A model generated the notes under the pieces. It searched no databases, was not told the DNA's origin, and saw only the letters and a list, made by a program, of their open reading frames with translations. A stretch of 64,000 nt of DNA from NCBI RefSeq assembly GCF_011067745.1, contig NZ_JAAMPJ010000003.1:620001-684000 (forward strand). The letters run 5' to 3'. This stretch comes from Lentzea alba (GTDB taxonomy: Bacteria; Actinomycetota; Actinomycetes; Mycobacteriales; Pseudonocardiaceae). Position 1 is the first letter of the stretch. Every line of letters starts with the position of its first letter. A program made the translations under genes and the position numbers. Of this stretch, positions 35,441 through 43,936 are shown one piece after another.

Positions 35441-36886
35441 ATGACCGAGACAGCCGCCCGTCCGGCGACCGCCACGACGCCGGAGTACGACCCGCGCCTC
35501 ACCAACGAGGACCTCGCTCCTCTCAAAAAGCAGACCTGGGGCTCGTACAACATCTTCGCGTTCTGGATGTCCGATGTGCACAGTGTCGGCGGGTACGTCA
35601 CCGCGGGCAGCCTGTTCATGCTCGGCCTGTCCAGCTGGCAGGTGCTGCTGGCGCTGCTCGTCGGCATCGGCATCGTGCAGGTCTTCTGCAACCTGGTCGC
35701 CAAACCGAGCCAGGTGACGGGCGTGCCGTACCCGGTCATCTGCCGGGCCTCCTTCGGCGTGCTGGGCGCGAACGTGCCGGCGATCATCCGCGGGCTCATC
35801 GCGGTGGCCTGGTACGGCATCCAGACCTACCTGGCGTCCGCGGCGCTGAACGTGGTGCTGCTCAAGCTCTTCCCCGCCCTGATGCCGTACGCGGACGTGC
35901 AGCAGTACGGGTTCCTCGGGCTGCCGCTGCTCGGCTGGGGCTCGTTCGCCGTGCTGTGGCTCGTGCAGGCGGCGGTGTTCTGGACCGGCATGGAGACGAT
36001 CCGCCGGTTCATCGACTTCTGCGGGCCCGCGGTGTACGTGGTGATGTTCGTGCTCACCGGCTACCTGATCTACCGGGCCGGCTGGGGTGCGATCGACCTG
36101 AGCATCAGCGAGGTCCGCCACACCGGACTGGCCTCCATCCCGGTGATGCTCGGCGCGATCGCCCTCGTGGTGTCGTACTTCTCCGGCCCGATGCTGAACT
36201 TCGGCGACTTCTCCCGCTACGGCCGGTCGTTCGCCGCGGTCAAGCGCGGCAACCTGCTCGGCCTGCCGGTGAACTTCCTGCTGTTCTCGGTGCTGGTGGT
36301 CGTGACCACGTCGCTGACCCTGCCGGTGTTCGGCGAGCTCATCACCGACCCCGTCGAGACGGTGGCGCGGGTCGACAGCACGTTCGCGATCGTGCTGGGC
36401 GCGCTCACGTTCACCATCGCGACCATCGGGATCAACATCGTGGCGAACTTCATCTCGCCCGCGTTCGACTTCTCCAACGTCAGCCCGCAGAAGATCAGCT
36501 GGCGCGCGGGCGGCATGATCGCCGCCGTCGGGTCGGTGCTCATCACGCCGTGGAACCTCTACAACAGCCCGGAGGTCATCCACTACACGCTGGAGGTGCT
36601 CGGCGCGTTCATCGGCCCGCTGTTCGGCGTGCTGATCGCGGACTACTACCTGGTGCGCAAGCAGAAGGTGGTCGTGGACGACCTGTTCACCATGTCGCCG
36701 AGCGGCCGCTACCACTACCGCAAGGGCTACAACCCGAAGGCCATCGCCGCGACGGCCGCCGGTGCGGTCCTGGCGGTGCTCCCGGTGCTCGTGCCCGCGC
36801 TGGCCGGTGCCGCGCAGTACACCTGGTTCATCGGCATGGCCGTGGCCCTGGCGGTCTACACGCTGGCCTCCAGGAGCGCTCGGTGA
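35441..36886 (+). CDS. NCS1-family nucleobase/hydantoin/allantoin transporter
   Basis: 481 residues from ATG 35441, GGAG six bases upstream; in-frame TTG/GTG codons just before it are alternatives. Twelve membrane segments are predicted. The NCS1 opening is present (NEDLAPLKKQTWGSYNIFAFW), as are PYPVICRASFGVLGANVPA and NFGDFSRYGRS. This family imports uracil, allantoin, hydantoins and related compounds by cation symport. Co-translated with a racemase. Confidence 0.9.
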   Translation: MTETAARPATATTPEYDPRLTNEDLAPLKKQTWGSYNIFAFWMSDVHSVGGYVTAGSLFMLGLSSWQVLLALLVGIGIVQVFCNLVAKPSQVTGVPYPVICRASFGVLGANVPAIIRGLIAVAWYGIQTYLASAALNVVLLKLFPALMPYADVQQYGFLGLPLLGWGSFAVLWLVQAAVFWTGMETIRRFIDFCGPAVYVVMFVLTGYLIYRAGWGAIDLSISEVRHTGLASIPVMLGAIALVVSYFSGPMLNFGDFSRYGRSFAAVKRGNLLGLPVNFLLFSVLVVVTTSLTLPVFGELITDPVETVARVDSTFAIVLGALTFTIATIGINIVANFISPAFDFSNVSPQKISWRAGGMIAAVGSVLITPWNLYNSPEVIHYTLEVLGAFIGPLFGVLIADYYLVRKQKVVVDDLFTMSPSGRYHYRKGYNPKAIAATAAGAVLAVLPVLVPALAGAAQYTWFIGMAVALAVYTLASRSAR

Positions 36887-37605
36887 TCATCAAGGTCGTG
36901 AACCCCAACACCAGCCTGGAGATGACCGCGCTGGTGGAACGGTCGGCCAAGGCCGTCGCCGCACCGGGGACCGAGGTGCTCGCGGTGAGTCCGGCGATGG
37001 GGCCCGAGTCGATCGAGAGCCACTACGACGAGGCGCTCAGCGTGCCGGGGTTGCTGGACGAGATCCGAGCCGGTGAAGAGTCCGGTGTGGACGGTTATGT
37101 GGTGGCGTGCTTCGGCGACCCCGGGCTCGACGCCGCGCGGGAGGTGGCGCGCGGCCCGGTCGTGGGCATGGCCGAAGCCGGTATGCGCACCGCCGCCTAT
37201 CTGGGACGAGGTTTCACCGTGGTGACGACCCTGTCCCGCACCCGCGGCCGGACGTGGGAGCTCGCCGAACGCTACGGGATGCGCGACCTGTGCCGGGGTG
37301 TGCACGCCTGTGACATCCCGGTGCTCGAGCTGGAAGGCGACGCGCTGGACGTCGTCACGGCCGCCTGCGCCCGCGCCGTCGAACAGGACGAGGCGGACGC
37401 GGTGGTCCTCGGTTGCGCGGGCATGACGGACTGGGCGACGCCGATCGCGGAGGCGATCGGCGTGCCCGTCGTCGACGGCGTCCAGTCCGCCGTCCTCACG
37501 GTGCAGGGGCTGGTGGAGATGGGGTTGCGCACCGGCAAGCGGGACGAGTTCGCCACCCCGCTGCCGAAGCGGTACACGGGGATGTTGCGCGACTTCGGTT
37601 ACTGA
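36883..37605 (+). CDS. Asp/Glu/hydantoin (allantoin) racemase family protein
   Basis: 240 residues, GTG start overlapping the transporter stop by 4 bp. It begins IKVVNPNTS, the hallmark of hydantoin/allantoin racemases, and has the two catalytic cysteines in VVACFGDPGLDAAR and VVLGCAGMTDW. It would interconvert enantiomers of the imported ring compound. The 3' end overlaps the convergent esterase by 7 bp. Confidence 0.9.
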   Translation: MIIKVVNPNTSLEMTALVERSAKAVAAPGTEVLAVSPAMGPESIESHYDEALSVPGLLDEIRAGEESGVDGYVVACFGDPGLDAAREVARGPVVGMAEAGMRTAAYLGRGFTVVTTLSRTRGRTWELAERYGMRDLCRGVHACDIPVLELEGDALDVVTAACARAVEQDEADAVVLGCAGMTDWATPIAEAIGVPVVDGVQSAVLTVQGLVEMGLRTGKRDEFATPLPKRYTGMLRDFGY

Positions 37606-38411
37606 CTGCTCGTCGGCCAGACGATCGCACTCGCGGGAATCTGGTCGTTGAGTCGGCGGAACGAGCCGGAGGACAACACGCGCTGGTCACGCAGGGCGGT
37701 GGCGACGAGCCGGGCGACCTCGATCGCACCTGACCCCTGGAAGTGCGTGTTGTCCTCGACGCCGTTGGGGTAGTTGGGACTCTGCCCGGCTTTCAGGTGC
37801 AGGAAGTACTTCTTAGTCCCCTCGACGCCCGCCCGGTTGAACAGGGCCGTGCTGGACGCGGTGAGGTCGACCAGCGGCACCTTCTTGGCCGCCGCGAGCT
37901 CGCGCATCGCCGCCGGGTAAGCCCCGTGGGTCGGGGTGATGGTGCCCGTGCTGCTGAAACGGCGTCGCTCCACGGACGTGACCAGGACCGGCTTCGCGCC
38001 CTTGGCCCGGCTCCTGTCGATGTACTGGGAGAGGTACGACTTGTAGGTCGTCGACGGCTCGGTGTAGCGGGCCGGGTCCTCCTTCTTCTCGTCGTTGTGC
38101 CCGAACGAGATGAGCAGGTAGTCACCCGGCTTGAGCCGGCTCACGATGCCGTCGAGCCGGCCCAGGTCGACGAAGCTCTTGGAACTCGCCCCGGACAGCG
38201 CCGCGTTCACCACCTTGGCGCCGGAGGTGAGGAACACCGGCAGCGCCTGCCCCCAGCCGGCTCGGGGCGCCAGGGAGGACACGTAGGTCGACGCGGTGGA
38301 GTCTCCCGCGACGAAGACCTGGACGGGTGCCGCCGCCGTCGAGGGCGTCACACCGGCACTCAGCAGCGCGGCCACGGCGAAAGCGGCGGTGGTCGCCACC
38401 GTTCTGTTCAT
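37599..38411 (-). CDS. Secreted SGNH esterase, rhamnogalacturonan acetylesterase type
   Basis: 270 residues from ATG 38411 (AGAGG upstream). Signal peptide ends STA-AA near residue 27. Ser in VAGDSTAS, Gly in ALSGASSKSF, Asn in SFGHNDEK and His in EDNTHFQGSGA make a complete SGNH set close to the CE12 rhamnogalacturonan acetylesterase pattern. It is the second such esterase in the window, distinct in sequence from the one at 24419. Divergent from the large GH2 gene. Confidence 0.85.
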   Translation of the reverse strand: MNRTVATTAAFAVAALLSAGVTPSTAAAPVQVFVAGDSTASTYVSSLAPRAGWGQALPVFLTSGAKVVNAALSGASSKSFVDLGRLDGIVSRLKPGDYLLISFGHNDEKKEDPARYTEPSTTYKSYLSQYIDRSRAKGAKPVLVTSVERRRFSSTGTITPTHGAYPAAMRELAAAKKVPLVDLTASSTALFNRAGVEGTKKYFLHLKAGQSPNYPNGVEDNTHFQGSGAIEVARLVATALRDQRVLSSGSFRRLNDQIPASAIVWPTSSQ

Positions 38412-38445
38412 CGAACCTCTTCTCCGGCCTCTTGCGCAGAGGATT

Positions 38446-38459
38446 GGTAAGCGCTTTCC
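38446..38459. promoter_or_regulatory. Near-palindromic operator in the SGNH/GH2 divergent region
   Basis: GGTAAGCGCTTTCC, palindromic except for one pair. It is 34 bp upstream of the SGNH start and 55 bp from the GH2 start. The AGCGCT centre is that of LacI/CebR-class operators. Confidence 0.45.
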
Positions 38460-38514
38460 TGTGATGGTGAGTATGGCGTCGGCGGGCGCGGAAATCGCGA
38501 CAGGGCGGTGAGTT

Positions 38515-41500
38515 TTGGCTATTCGACGGTCGAATCGATGGTCGAACAAGTTCTGGGCACTCGTACTCGGCTGCGTGGTCGCGGCCGGACTGAGCACGGT
38601 CCAGACGGCAGCACAGGCCGAGCAGGTCCGACCAGCTGCGCGGGCGGTCGACTTCACCGGAGCGTGGCAGTTCGCGCTGGTCAACACCACTGGTGAGGAT
38701 GCGCCGCAGCCCGGTGAGCACGATCCGCTGTGGCGAGACACGCGGCTGCCGCACGACTGGAGCATCGGGCTCGACCCCGTCGAAAGCGCCCACACCAACG
38801 CCGGCACCGGCTTTCTGCCAGGCGGTCTCGGTTGGTATCGCAAAACTTTCACGCTGCCGCGGTCGATGGCGGGAAAGAAAGTGTCGATCGAATTCGACGG
38901 CGTCTACATGGACTCCGAGGTGTATCTCAACGGAGTATTGCTCGGCCGTCATCCCTATGGCTACACCGGATTCGCCTACGACCTCGCCGCGCACACGGAC
39001 GGCAAGCCCAACGTCCTCGCGGTCAAGGTGCGCAACCAGGTGCCCAGCAGCCGGTGGTACTCCGGCAGCGGCATCTACCGCGACGTCCGGCTGGTCGTCA
39101 CCGATCGAACCCGCTTCACGCGCCACGGCGTGCAGGTGACGACACCGGATCTGGAGAACACGGTCAAGTCCGGTTTCGCCACGATGCGTGTGGCGACCAC
39201 GGCCGTCGCCGACAGCAGCGCCCAGGCGGAGATCGTCTCGACGGTCAAGGATCCGCGCGGCCGGGTCGTCGGCAGGGGAACGACGCGGGCGGAACTCGGC
39301 ACCACCCCGAGCACCGCCGCCACGGACATCCGGATCACCAAGCCACTGCTGTGGTCGGTGGAACAGCCGAATCTGTACACAGTGGACAGCGAGATCCGGG
39401 TTCGGGGCAAGGTCGTCGACACCGTCAGCACGCGCACCGGCATCCGGTACTTCGCCTTCGACCCGAACAACGGCTTCTCGCTCAACGGCGTGGAGATGAA
39501 GCTCAAGGGCGTCAACCTCCACCACGACCTGGGCGCGCTCGGCGCGGCGGTCTCGTCCGACGCGATCGTCCGCCAGCTGCGGATCATGAAGAGCATGGGC
39601 GTGAACGCCGTGCGCACCTCGCACAACCCGCCCTCACCGCAGTTCATCAAAGCGTGCGAGGAAATGGGCGTCCTGCTGCAGGTCGAGGCGTTCGACACCT
39701 GGCGGTCGCCGAAGGTGAAGTACGACTACGGCCGGTTCTTCGACGCCAACAGCAGCGCCGACCTCAGCGAGATGGTGCACGCCGCCAAGAACTCGCCGTC
39801 GGTCGTGATGTGGTCGATCGGCAACGAGATCCCCGACTCCAGCGCCGCCGCGGGCCCGCCGATCGCCCGGCGGCTGATCGACGTCGTGCGCGCCATCGAC
39901 ACCACCCGCCCGATCGTGATGGGCTCCGACCGGTACCGGCGGGTGCCCGCGATCGGCTCGCCGCAGGACCAGATCCTGCAGATGCTCGACGGGCTGGGCC
40001 TGAACTACAACAACGCTTCCTCGATCGACGAGCTGCACACCCGTTACCCCACCAAGTTCTTCTTCGAGGCCGAGTCGTCGTCCTCCACCTCGACCCGCGG
40101 TTACTACCAGGACCCGGAGCAGCTCAACACCGGTGAGAACTACACGCCGGGCAGGCGCAACACGTCCTCGTACGACAACAACCTCGAGACGTGGACGTAC
40201 AGCGGTGAGTACGGGTTGAAGAAGGACCGCGACCGCAAGTGGTTCGCCGGCCAGTTCCTGTGGACCGGCATCGACTACATCGGTGAACCCACGCCGTACG
40301 ACGTGTTCCCGGTGAAGTCGTCGTTCTTCGGCGCGGTCGACACCGCCGGGTTCCCGAAGGACTTCTACCACCTGTTCCGCAGCCAGTGGAGCAACGAACC
40401 GATGGTGCACCTGCTGCCGATGGACTGGACCCGCCACAAGCCGGGTGAGCCGGTGTCGGTGTGGGCGTACAGCAACGCGGACACCGTCGAGCTGTACCTC
40501 GACGGCAAGTCGCTGGGGGAGCGGAAGTTCGACACCAAGACCACCGTCTCGGGCTCGCGGTACCTGGAGACCACCGAGGCGACCGGGGACGACAAGACGG
40601 TCACCACCGGCCCGTATCCCGGCAGCTACACCAGCCCCAACGGCAGCGCCGGCAAGCTGCACCTGACGTGGTCGGTGCCGTTCCAGCCCGGCCGGCTCGT
40701 CGCGGTCGCCAAGCGGGGCGGCGTGGAGGTCGCGCGGGACGAGGTCCGCACGGCGGGTGAGCCGCACGCGCTGCGGCTGACGCCGGACCGGAGGATCACC
40801 AAGGCGGACGGCAAGTCGCTCACGTTCGTCACCGCCGAGGTCGTCGACCGCGCGGGCGTGGTCGTGCCGGACGCGGACGACCTGATCTCGTTCCAGGTCT
40901 GCGGCGGCACCCTGGCCGGATTGGACAACGGCCGTCAGGAGAGCGCGGAGAACTACCAGGCTCCGGCGCGGACGGCGTTCAACGGCAAGGCGCTCGCGAT
41001 GGTCCGATCAGGACAGTCGTCCGTGATCACGGTGACAGCGCGGGCACCGGGACTGCGCACCGCGAACACCGTCGTCGTGGCGGCCGGCGGACGACCAGGC
41101 CGCGCACCCGTCACCGCCGGTCCGCAACCCGCCCCGGCGCCGGCACCGACGGCGGACGCGAGCTACTCGGGCGCCCGCACCACGATCCCGGCCGCGATGC
41201 TCGACGGAAACGCTTCGACGTACTGGTCGAACTACTACCTCAAGCGCGCCACGGGCCTGCTGCCGGCGGTGAGCCGGGCGCACGCGACGGACTGGGTGTC
41301 GCTGCCGGTGCCGGGCGGAGCGGTGAGCTCGGTCCAGGCCTCGTTCCTCACCGACGCGGCCCACGCCCTGCCCGCGTCGATCGCGGTGTCGTACTGGAAC
41401 GGCGAGAAGTTCGTGCCGGTGCGCGACGCGAAGATCGAGTGGGGCAGCGCGGTGAGCATCACCTTCGCTCCCGTGCGCACTGACCGCCTCCGGCTGGACC

Positions 41501-41568
41501 TCACCAGCTCCGCACCGGGAACCACACACGGGTTCCTCGGTATCTCGCAAGCCACGGTTGGAAGTTAG
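38515..41568 (+). CDS. Large secreted GH2 beta-galactosidase with DUF4982 and discoidin-like C-terminus
   Basis: 1017 residues from TTG 38515. No better start precedes the signal peptide (FWALVLGCVVAAGLS, cut near AQA), and the RBS is weak. GH2 domain order is seen: sugar-binding (WRDTRLPHDWSIG, GGLGWYRKTF, GYTGFAYDL), Ig-like, then barrel (VNLHHDLGALG, GVNAVRTSHNPPS). Acid/base Glu438 is in SIGNEIPDS and nucleophile Glu518 in FFFEAESSSS. A DUF4982-type domain (VWAYSNADTVELYLDGKSLG), an Ig-like region and a C-terminal F5/8-type carbohydrate-binding domain (IPAAMLDGNASTYWSNYY) follow. It probably cleaves beta-galactosyl residues from pectic galactan or arabinogalactan. It is followed closely by a CE1-type esterase. 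Confidence 0.85.
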   Translation: MAIRRSNRWSNKFWALVLGCVVAAGLSTVQTAAQAEQVRPAARAVDFTGAWQFALVNTTGEDAPQPGEHDPLWRDTRLPHDWSIGLDPVESAHTNAGTGFLPGGLGWYRKTFTLPRSMAGKKVSIEFDGVYMDSEVYLNGVLLGRHPYGYTGFAYDLAAHTDGKPNVLAVKVRNQVPSSRWYSGSGIYRDVRLVVTDRTRFTRHGVQVTTPDLENTVKSGFATMRVATTAVADSSAQAEIVSTVKDPRGRVVGRGTTRAELGTTPSTAATDIRITKPLLWSVEQPNLYTVDSEIRVRGKVVDTVSTRTGIRYFAFDPNNGFSLNGVEMKLKGVNLHHDLGALGAAVSSDAIVRQLRIMKSMGVNAVRTSHNPPSPQFIKACEEMGVLLQVEAFDTWRSPKVKYDYGRFFDANSSADLSEMVHAAKNSPSVVMWSIGNEIPDSSAAAGPPIARRLIDVVRAIDTTRPIVMGSDRYRRVPAIGSPQDQILQMLDGLGLNYNNASSIDELHTRYPTKFFFEAESSSSTSTRGYYQDPEQLNTGENYTPGRRNTSSYDNNLETWTYSGEYGLKKDRDRKWFAGQFLWTGIDYIGEPTPYDVFPVKSSFFGAVDTAGFPKDFYHLFRSQWSNEPMVHLLPMDWTRHKPGEPVSVWAYSNADTVELYLDGKSLGERKFDTKTTVSGSRYLETTEATGDDKTVTTGPYPGSYTSPNGSAGKLHLTWSVPFQPGRLVAVAKRGGVEVARDEVRTAGEPHALRLTPDRRITKADGKSLTFVTAEVVDRAGVVVPDADDLISFQVCGGTLAGLDNGRQESAENYQAPARTAFNGKALAMVRSGQSSVITVTARAPGLRTANTVVVAAGGRPGRAPVTAGPQPAPAPAPTADASYSGARTTIPAAMLDGNASTYWSNYYLKRATGLLPAVSRAHATDWVSLPVPGGAVSSVQASFLTDAAHALPASIAVSYWNGEKFVPVRDAKIEWGSAVSITFAPVRTDRLRLDLTSSAPGTTHGFLGISQATVGS

Positions 41569-41575
41569 GAGCGCC

Positions 41576-42463
41576 ATGTTACGCACGGCTTTAGCTCTGG
41601 CCGTCCTGCTCGGTGTCGTCGTCACACCGCAAGCCTCCGCCGCCTCTCTCGTCGAGGTGACGAACTTCGGTCCGAACCCCAGCAACCTCCGTCTGCACGT
41701 CTACAAACCGGACCGCGTCGCCGCGCGGCCGGGCGTCCTGCTGGCTCCGCACTACTGCACCGGTTCGGGCCCGGACATGTTCCGCGGCACGGAGTTCGCG
41801 AAGCTGGCGGACCAGTACGGGTTCGTCGTGCTCTACCCGTCGGTCACCCGTGCCGACAAGTGCTTCGACGTGTACTCCCCGCAGGCGTTGCGCCGCGACG
41901 GCGGGAGCGACCCGGTCGGGCTGGTGTCGATGGTGCGCTGGGCCCTGCGGCAGTACCAGGGCGACCCGGCCCGCGTGTACGTCACGGGCATCTCGTCCGG
42001 CGCCATGATGACCAACGTGATGGTCGCCAACTACCCGGACGTGTTCGACGCCGGCGCGGCGTTCGCCGGTGTGCCGGACGGCTGCTTCGCGACGAACAAC
42101 GGCTCGACCTGGAACAGCGAGTGCGCCAACGGCCGGATCCTCAAGACGCCGCAGCAGTGGGGCGACATCGCGCGGTCGGCGTTCCCCGGCTACAACGGCA
42201 AACGGCCGCGCATGCAGCTCTGGCACGGCACCGCGGACGACATCCTGCGCTACCCGAACTTCGGCGAGGAGGTCGACCAGTGGACCAACGTCCACCGGCT
42301 GACCACCACGCCGACGTCCACCGACTACCCGCAGGCGAACTGGACCCGCCGCAAGTACGGCGACAAGGTCGAGTCCATCTCGCTGCAGAACGTCGGCCAC
42401 AACCTGATGGCGTCCGGGATGGCGTTGCGCGCCGTCCAGTTCTTCGGCCTCGACCGCAGGTGA
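41576..42463 (+). CDS. Secreted CE1/LpqC-type polysaccharide esterase
   Basis: 295 residues from ATG 41576 with TTAGGAG upstream, 7 bp after the GH2 gene. Signal peptide ends ASA-AS near residue 23. Alpha/beta-hydrolase with nucleophile Ser in TGISSGAMM, the Asp in HGTADDIL and His in VGHNLMAS. The short CE1/PHB-depolymerase-like architecture is shared by acetyl xylan and feruloyl esterases; which ester it cleaves cannot be read from sequence. Likely in an operon with the GH2 enzyme. Confidence 0.8.
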   Translation: MLRTALALAVLLGVVVTPQASAASLVEVTNFGPNPSNLRLHVYKPDRVAARPGVLLAPHYCTGSGPDMFRGTEFAKLADQYGFVVLYPSVTRADKCFDVYSPQALRRDGGSDPVGLVSMVRWALRQYQGDPARVYVTGISSGAMMTNVMVANYPDVFDAGAAFAGVPDGCFATNNGSTWNSECANGRILKTPQQWGDIARSAFPGYNGKRPRMQLWHGTADDILRYPNFGEEVDQWTNVHRLTTTPTSTDYPQANWTRRKYGDKVESISLQNVGHNLMASGMALRAVQFFGLDRR

Positions 42464-42470
42464 GCGGGCG

Positions 42471-43928
42471 TCACACCGACACACCGTCGAGCTGGAAGGT
42501 CTGCACCTGACCCGCCGCGAACGAAGCCCGCAGCAGCTTGCCGTCCAACCGGACGTCGGTGCGCTGGACGTACCTGTCGCTGCCGCTGGTCGTCGAGGTG
42601 GACCACCGGGTGATGAGCCCGGTGGGCAGGGTGGCGAACCTGGTCAGGTCGAAGGTGATCGTCTGCGACGCGGTCGCGGTGTTGACGCCGACGAGCACCA
42701 GCCGGCGTGCGGCGGGATCGTAGGCCACGGCGGCGTTTCCGGTGGACGCGGAGATGATCCGCATGCCCGGCCGGATGTGCCGGGTGAACTGCGCCAGCAC
42801 GTAGAGCTTGTTCTGCACGGCGCCCGCCTGCAGCGTGGTGCCGTCGTAGGCGATCAACGCCCACACCGGGGTCGGGTCCATGACCTGCCAGTAGCACCAC
42901 GCCGTCGGGTGCAGCCAGCGCCAGTCGAGGCACAGGTTGCTGGCCATCGACAGGCCGGTGCCGTCCTTGTCGCCGTACTCGGAGTTCCACAGCGTCTTGC
43001 CGGCGGTCCGGGCATCGGAGTAGAGGAGGTCACGACGACCACCTGAACCCTGGTAGCCGTGCACGTTGATCTGGTTCACGACGGACTTCGTGGTGGTGTC
43101 GAAGGAGTTCCAGGTGCTGCGCGCCGCGTCGTAGCTGGTCTCGTCGGACGCCGAGATGCGGGTGCCGGACAGGCCGCGGTTGTTCAGCTCCTCACGCAGG
43201 TACTGCAACACGGTGCGCTGGAGCGACGGGGCGAAGTGACAGCCCTCCTGCTTGCCGGTGGCCGACCAGTAGTCCGACGCGGGCTCGTTGAACGGGTCCA
43301 CCGTGCGGAACCCGATGCCCCAGCGGTCGCGGAACTGCCGCACGACCTCGGCCATGTAGGAGGCGTGGGTGCGGTAGTTCCACGACTGAAGGTTGTTGCT
43401 GCTCGCGCTGGCGGCGCCGGACGGGTTGTGGTTGATGCACATCCACCACGCCGGTGAGTTGGAGAACAGCTCCGTGATGGCGCCGCGCGCCGCGGCTTTG
43501 ACCAGGGACGCGCGCTGTTTCGCGTCGGCACCCCACTGCCACGAGCCGGGGTCGGTGTTGCGCCAGTCCTGCCAGAAGGTCTCGATCTGCTTGAAGCGGG
43601 GGATGTTCGGTGAGGCGACCATGCTCTCGCCGTTCACGCTGTTCCAGCTGCACGCGCCGAGGTTGTAGCGGGCGATGTTCATGCCCAGGCCGGGCAGCGT
43701 CGTTCCGTTGTAGGTGACCGACTTCGTGGTGAACCAGAGGTCGGCGAAGTCGTCGCGGTCGCCGAACACGTTGGCCCACCAGGCGAGTGACGTGCCCCAG
43801 CCTTCCCACGTGCCGTAGCTCGTGCTGGGGTCGACCGTGATGGTCTGGTCGGCACTGGCGCTGGTGCCCAGGGCTGTCGCCGCGACGGCGGCCGCCGCAC
43901 CGGACAACACTGTCCTGCGGGTGACCAT
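42471..43928 (-). CDS. Secreted GH30_5 endo-beta-1,6-galactanase
   Basis: 485 residues from ATG 43928 with a strong AGGAGG. The N-terminus has a Tat-type RR motif (VTRRTVLSG) and is cut near ASA. GH30 core: GWEGWGTSLAWWANVFG-like opening, MNIARYNLGACSWN, FSNSPAWWM. Acid/base Glu in VDPFNEPAS (about residue 215), nucleophile Glu in LWNSEYGD (about 317), then a C-terminal beta-domain. The WEGWGTSLAWW opening is characteristic of subfamily 5, endo-beta-1,6-galactanases acting on arabinogalactan side chains. Last gene of a leftward operon starting with a sugar-binding protein at 50022. Confidence 0.8.
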   Translation of the reverse strand: MVTRRTVLSGAAAAVAATALGTSASADQTITVDPSTSYGTWEGWGTSLAWWANVFGDRDDFADLWFTTKSVTYNGTTLPGLGMNIARYNLGACSWNSVNGESMVASPNIPRFKQIETFWQDWRNTDPGSWQWGADAKQRASLVKAAARGAITELFSNSPAWWMCINHNPSGAASASSNNLQSWNYRTHASYMAEVVRQFRDRWGIGFRTVDPFNEPASDYWSATGKQEGCHFAPSLQRTVLQYLREELNNRGLSGTRISASDETSYDAARSTWNSFDTTTKSVVNQINVHGYQGSGGRRDLLYSDARTAGKTLWNSEYGDKDGTGLSMASNLCLDWRWLHPTAWCYWQVMDPTPVWALIAYDGTTLQAGAVQNKLYVLAQFTRHIRPGMRIISASTGNAAVAYDPAARRLVLVGVNTATASQTITFDLTRFATLPTGLITRWSTSTTSGSDRYVQRTDVRLDGKLLRASFAAGQVQTFQLDGVSV

Positions 43929-43936
43929 GGTTCCTC

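Noticed and set aside
34622-37605. The GntR/NCS1/racemase genes as part of sugar metabolism
   Set aside because: Their families act on hydantoin, allantoin or nucleobase-type compounds; they appear to be an ordinary nitrogen operon embedded in the island.
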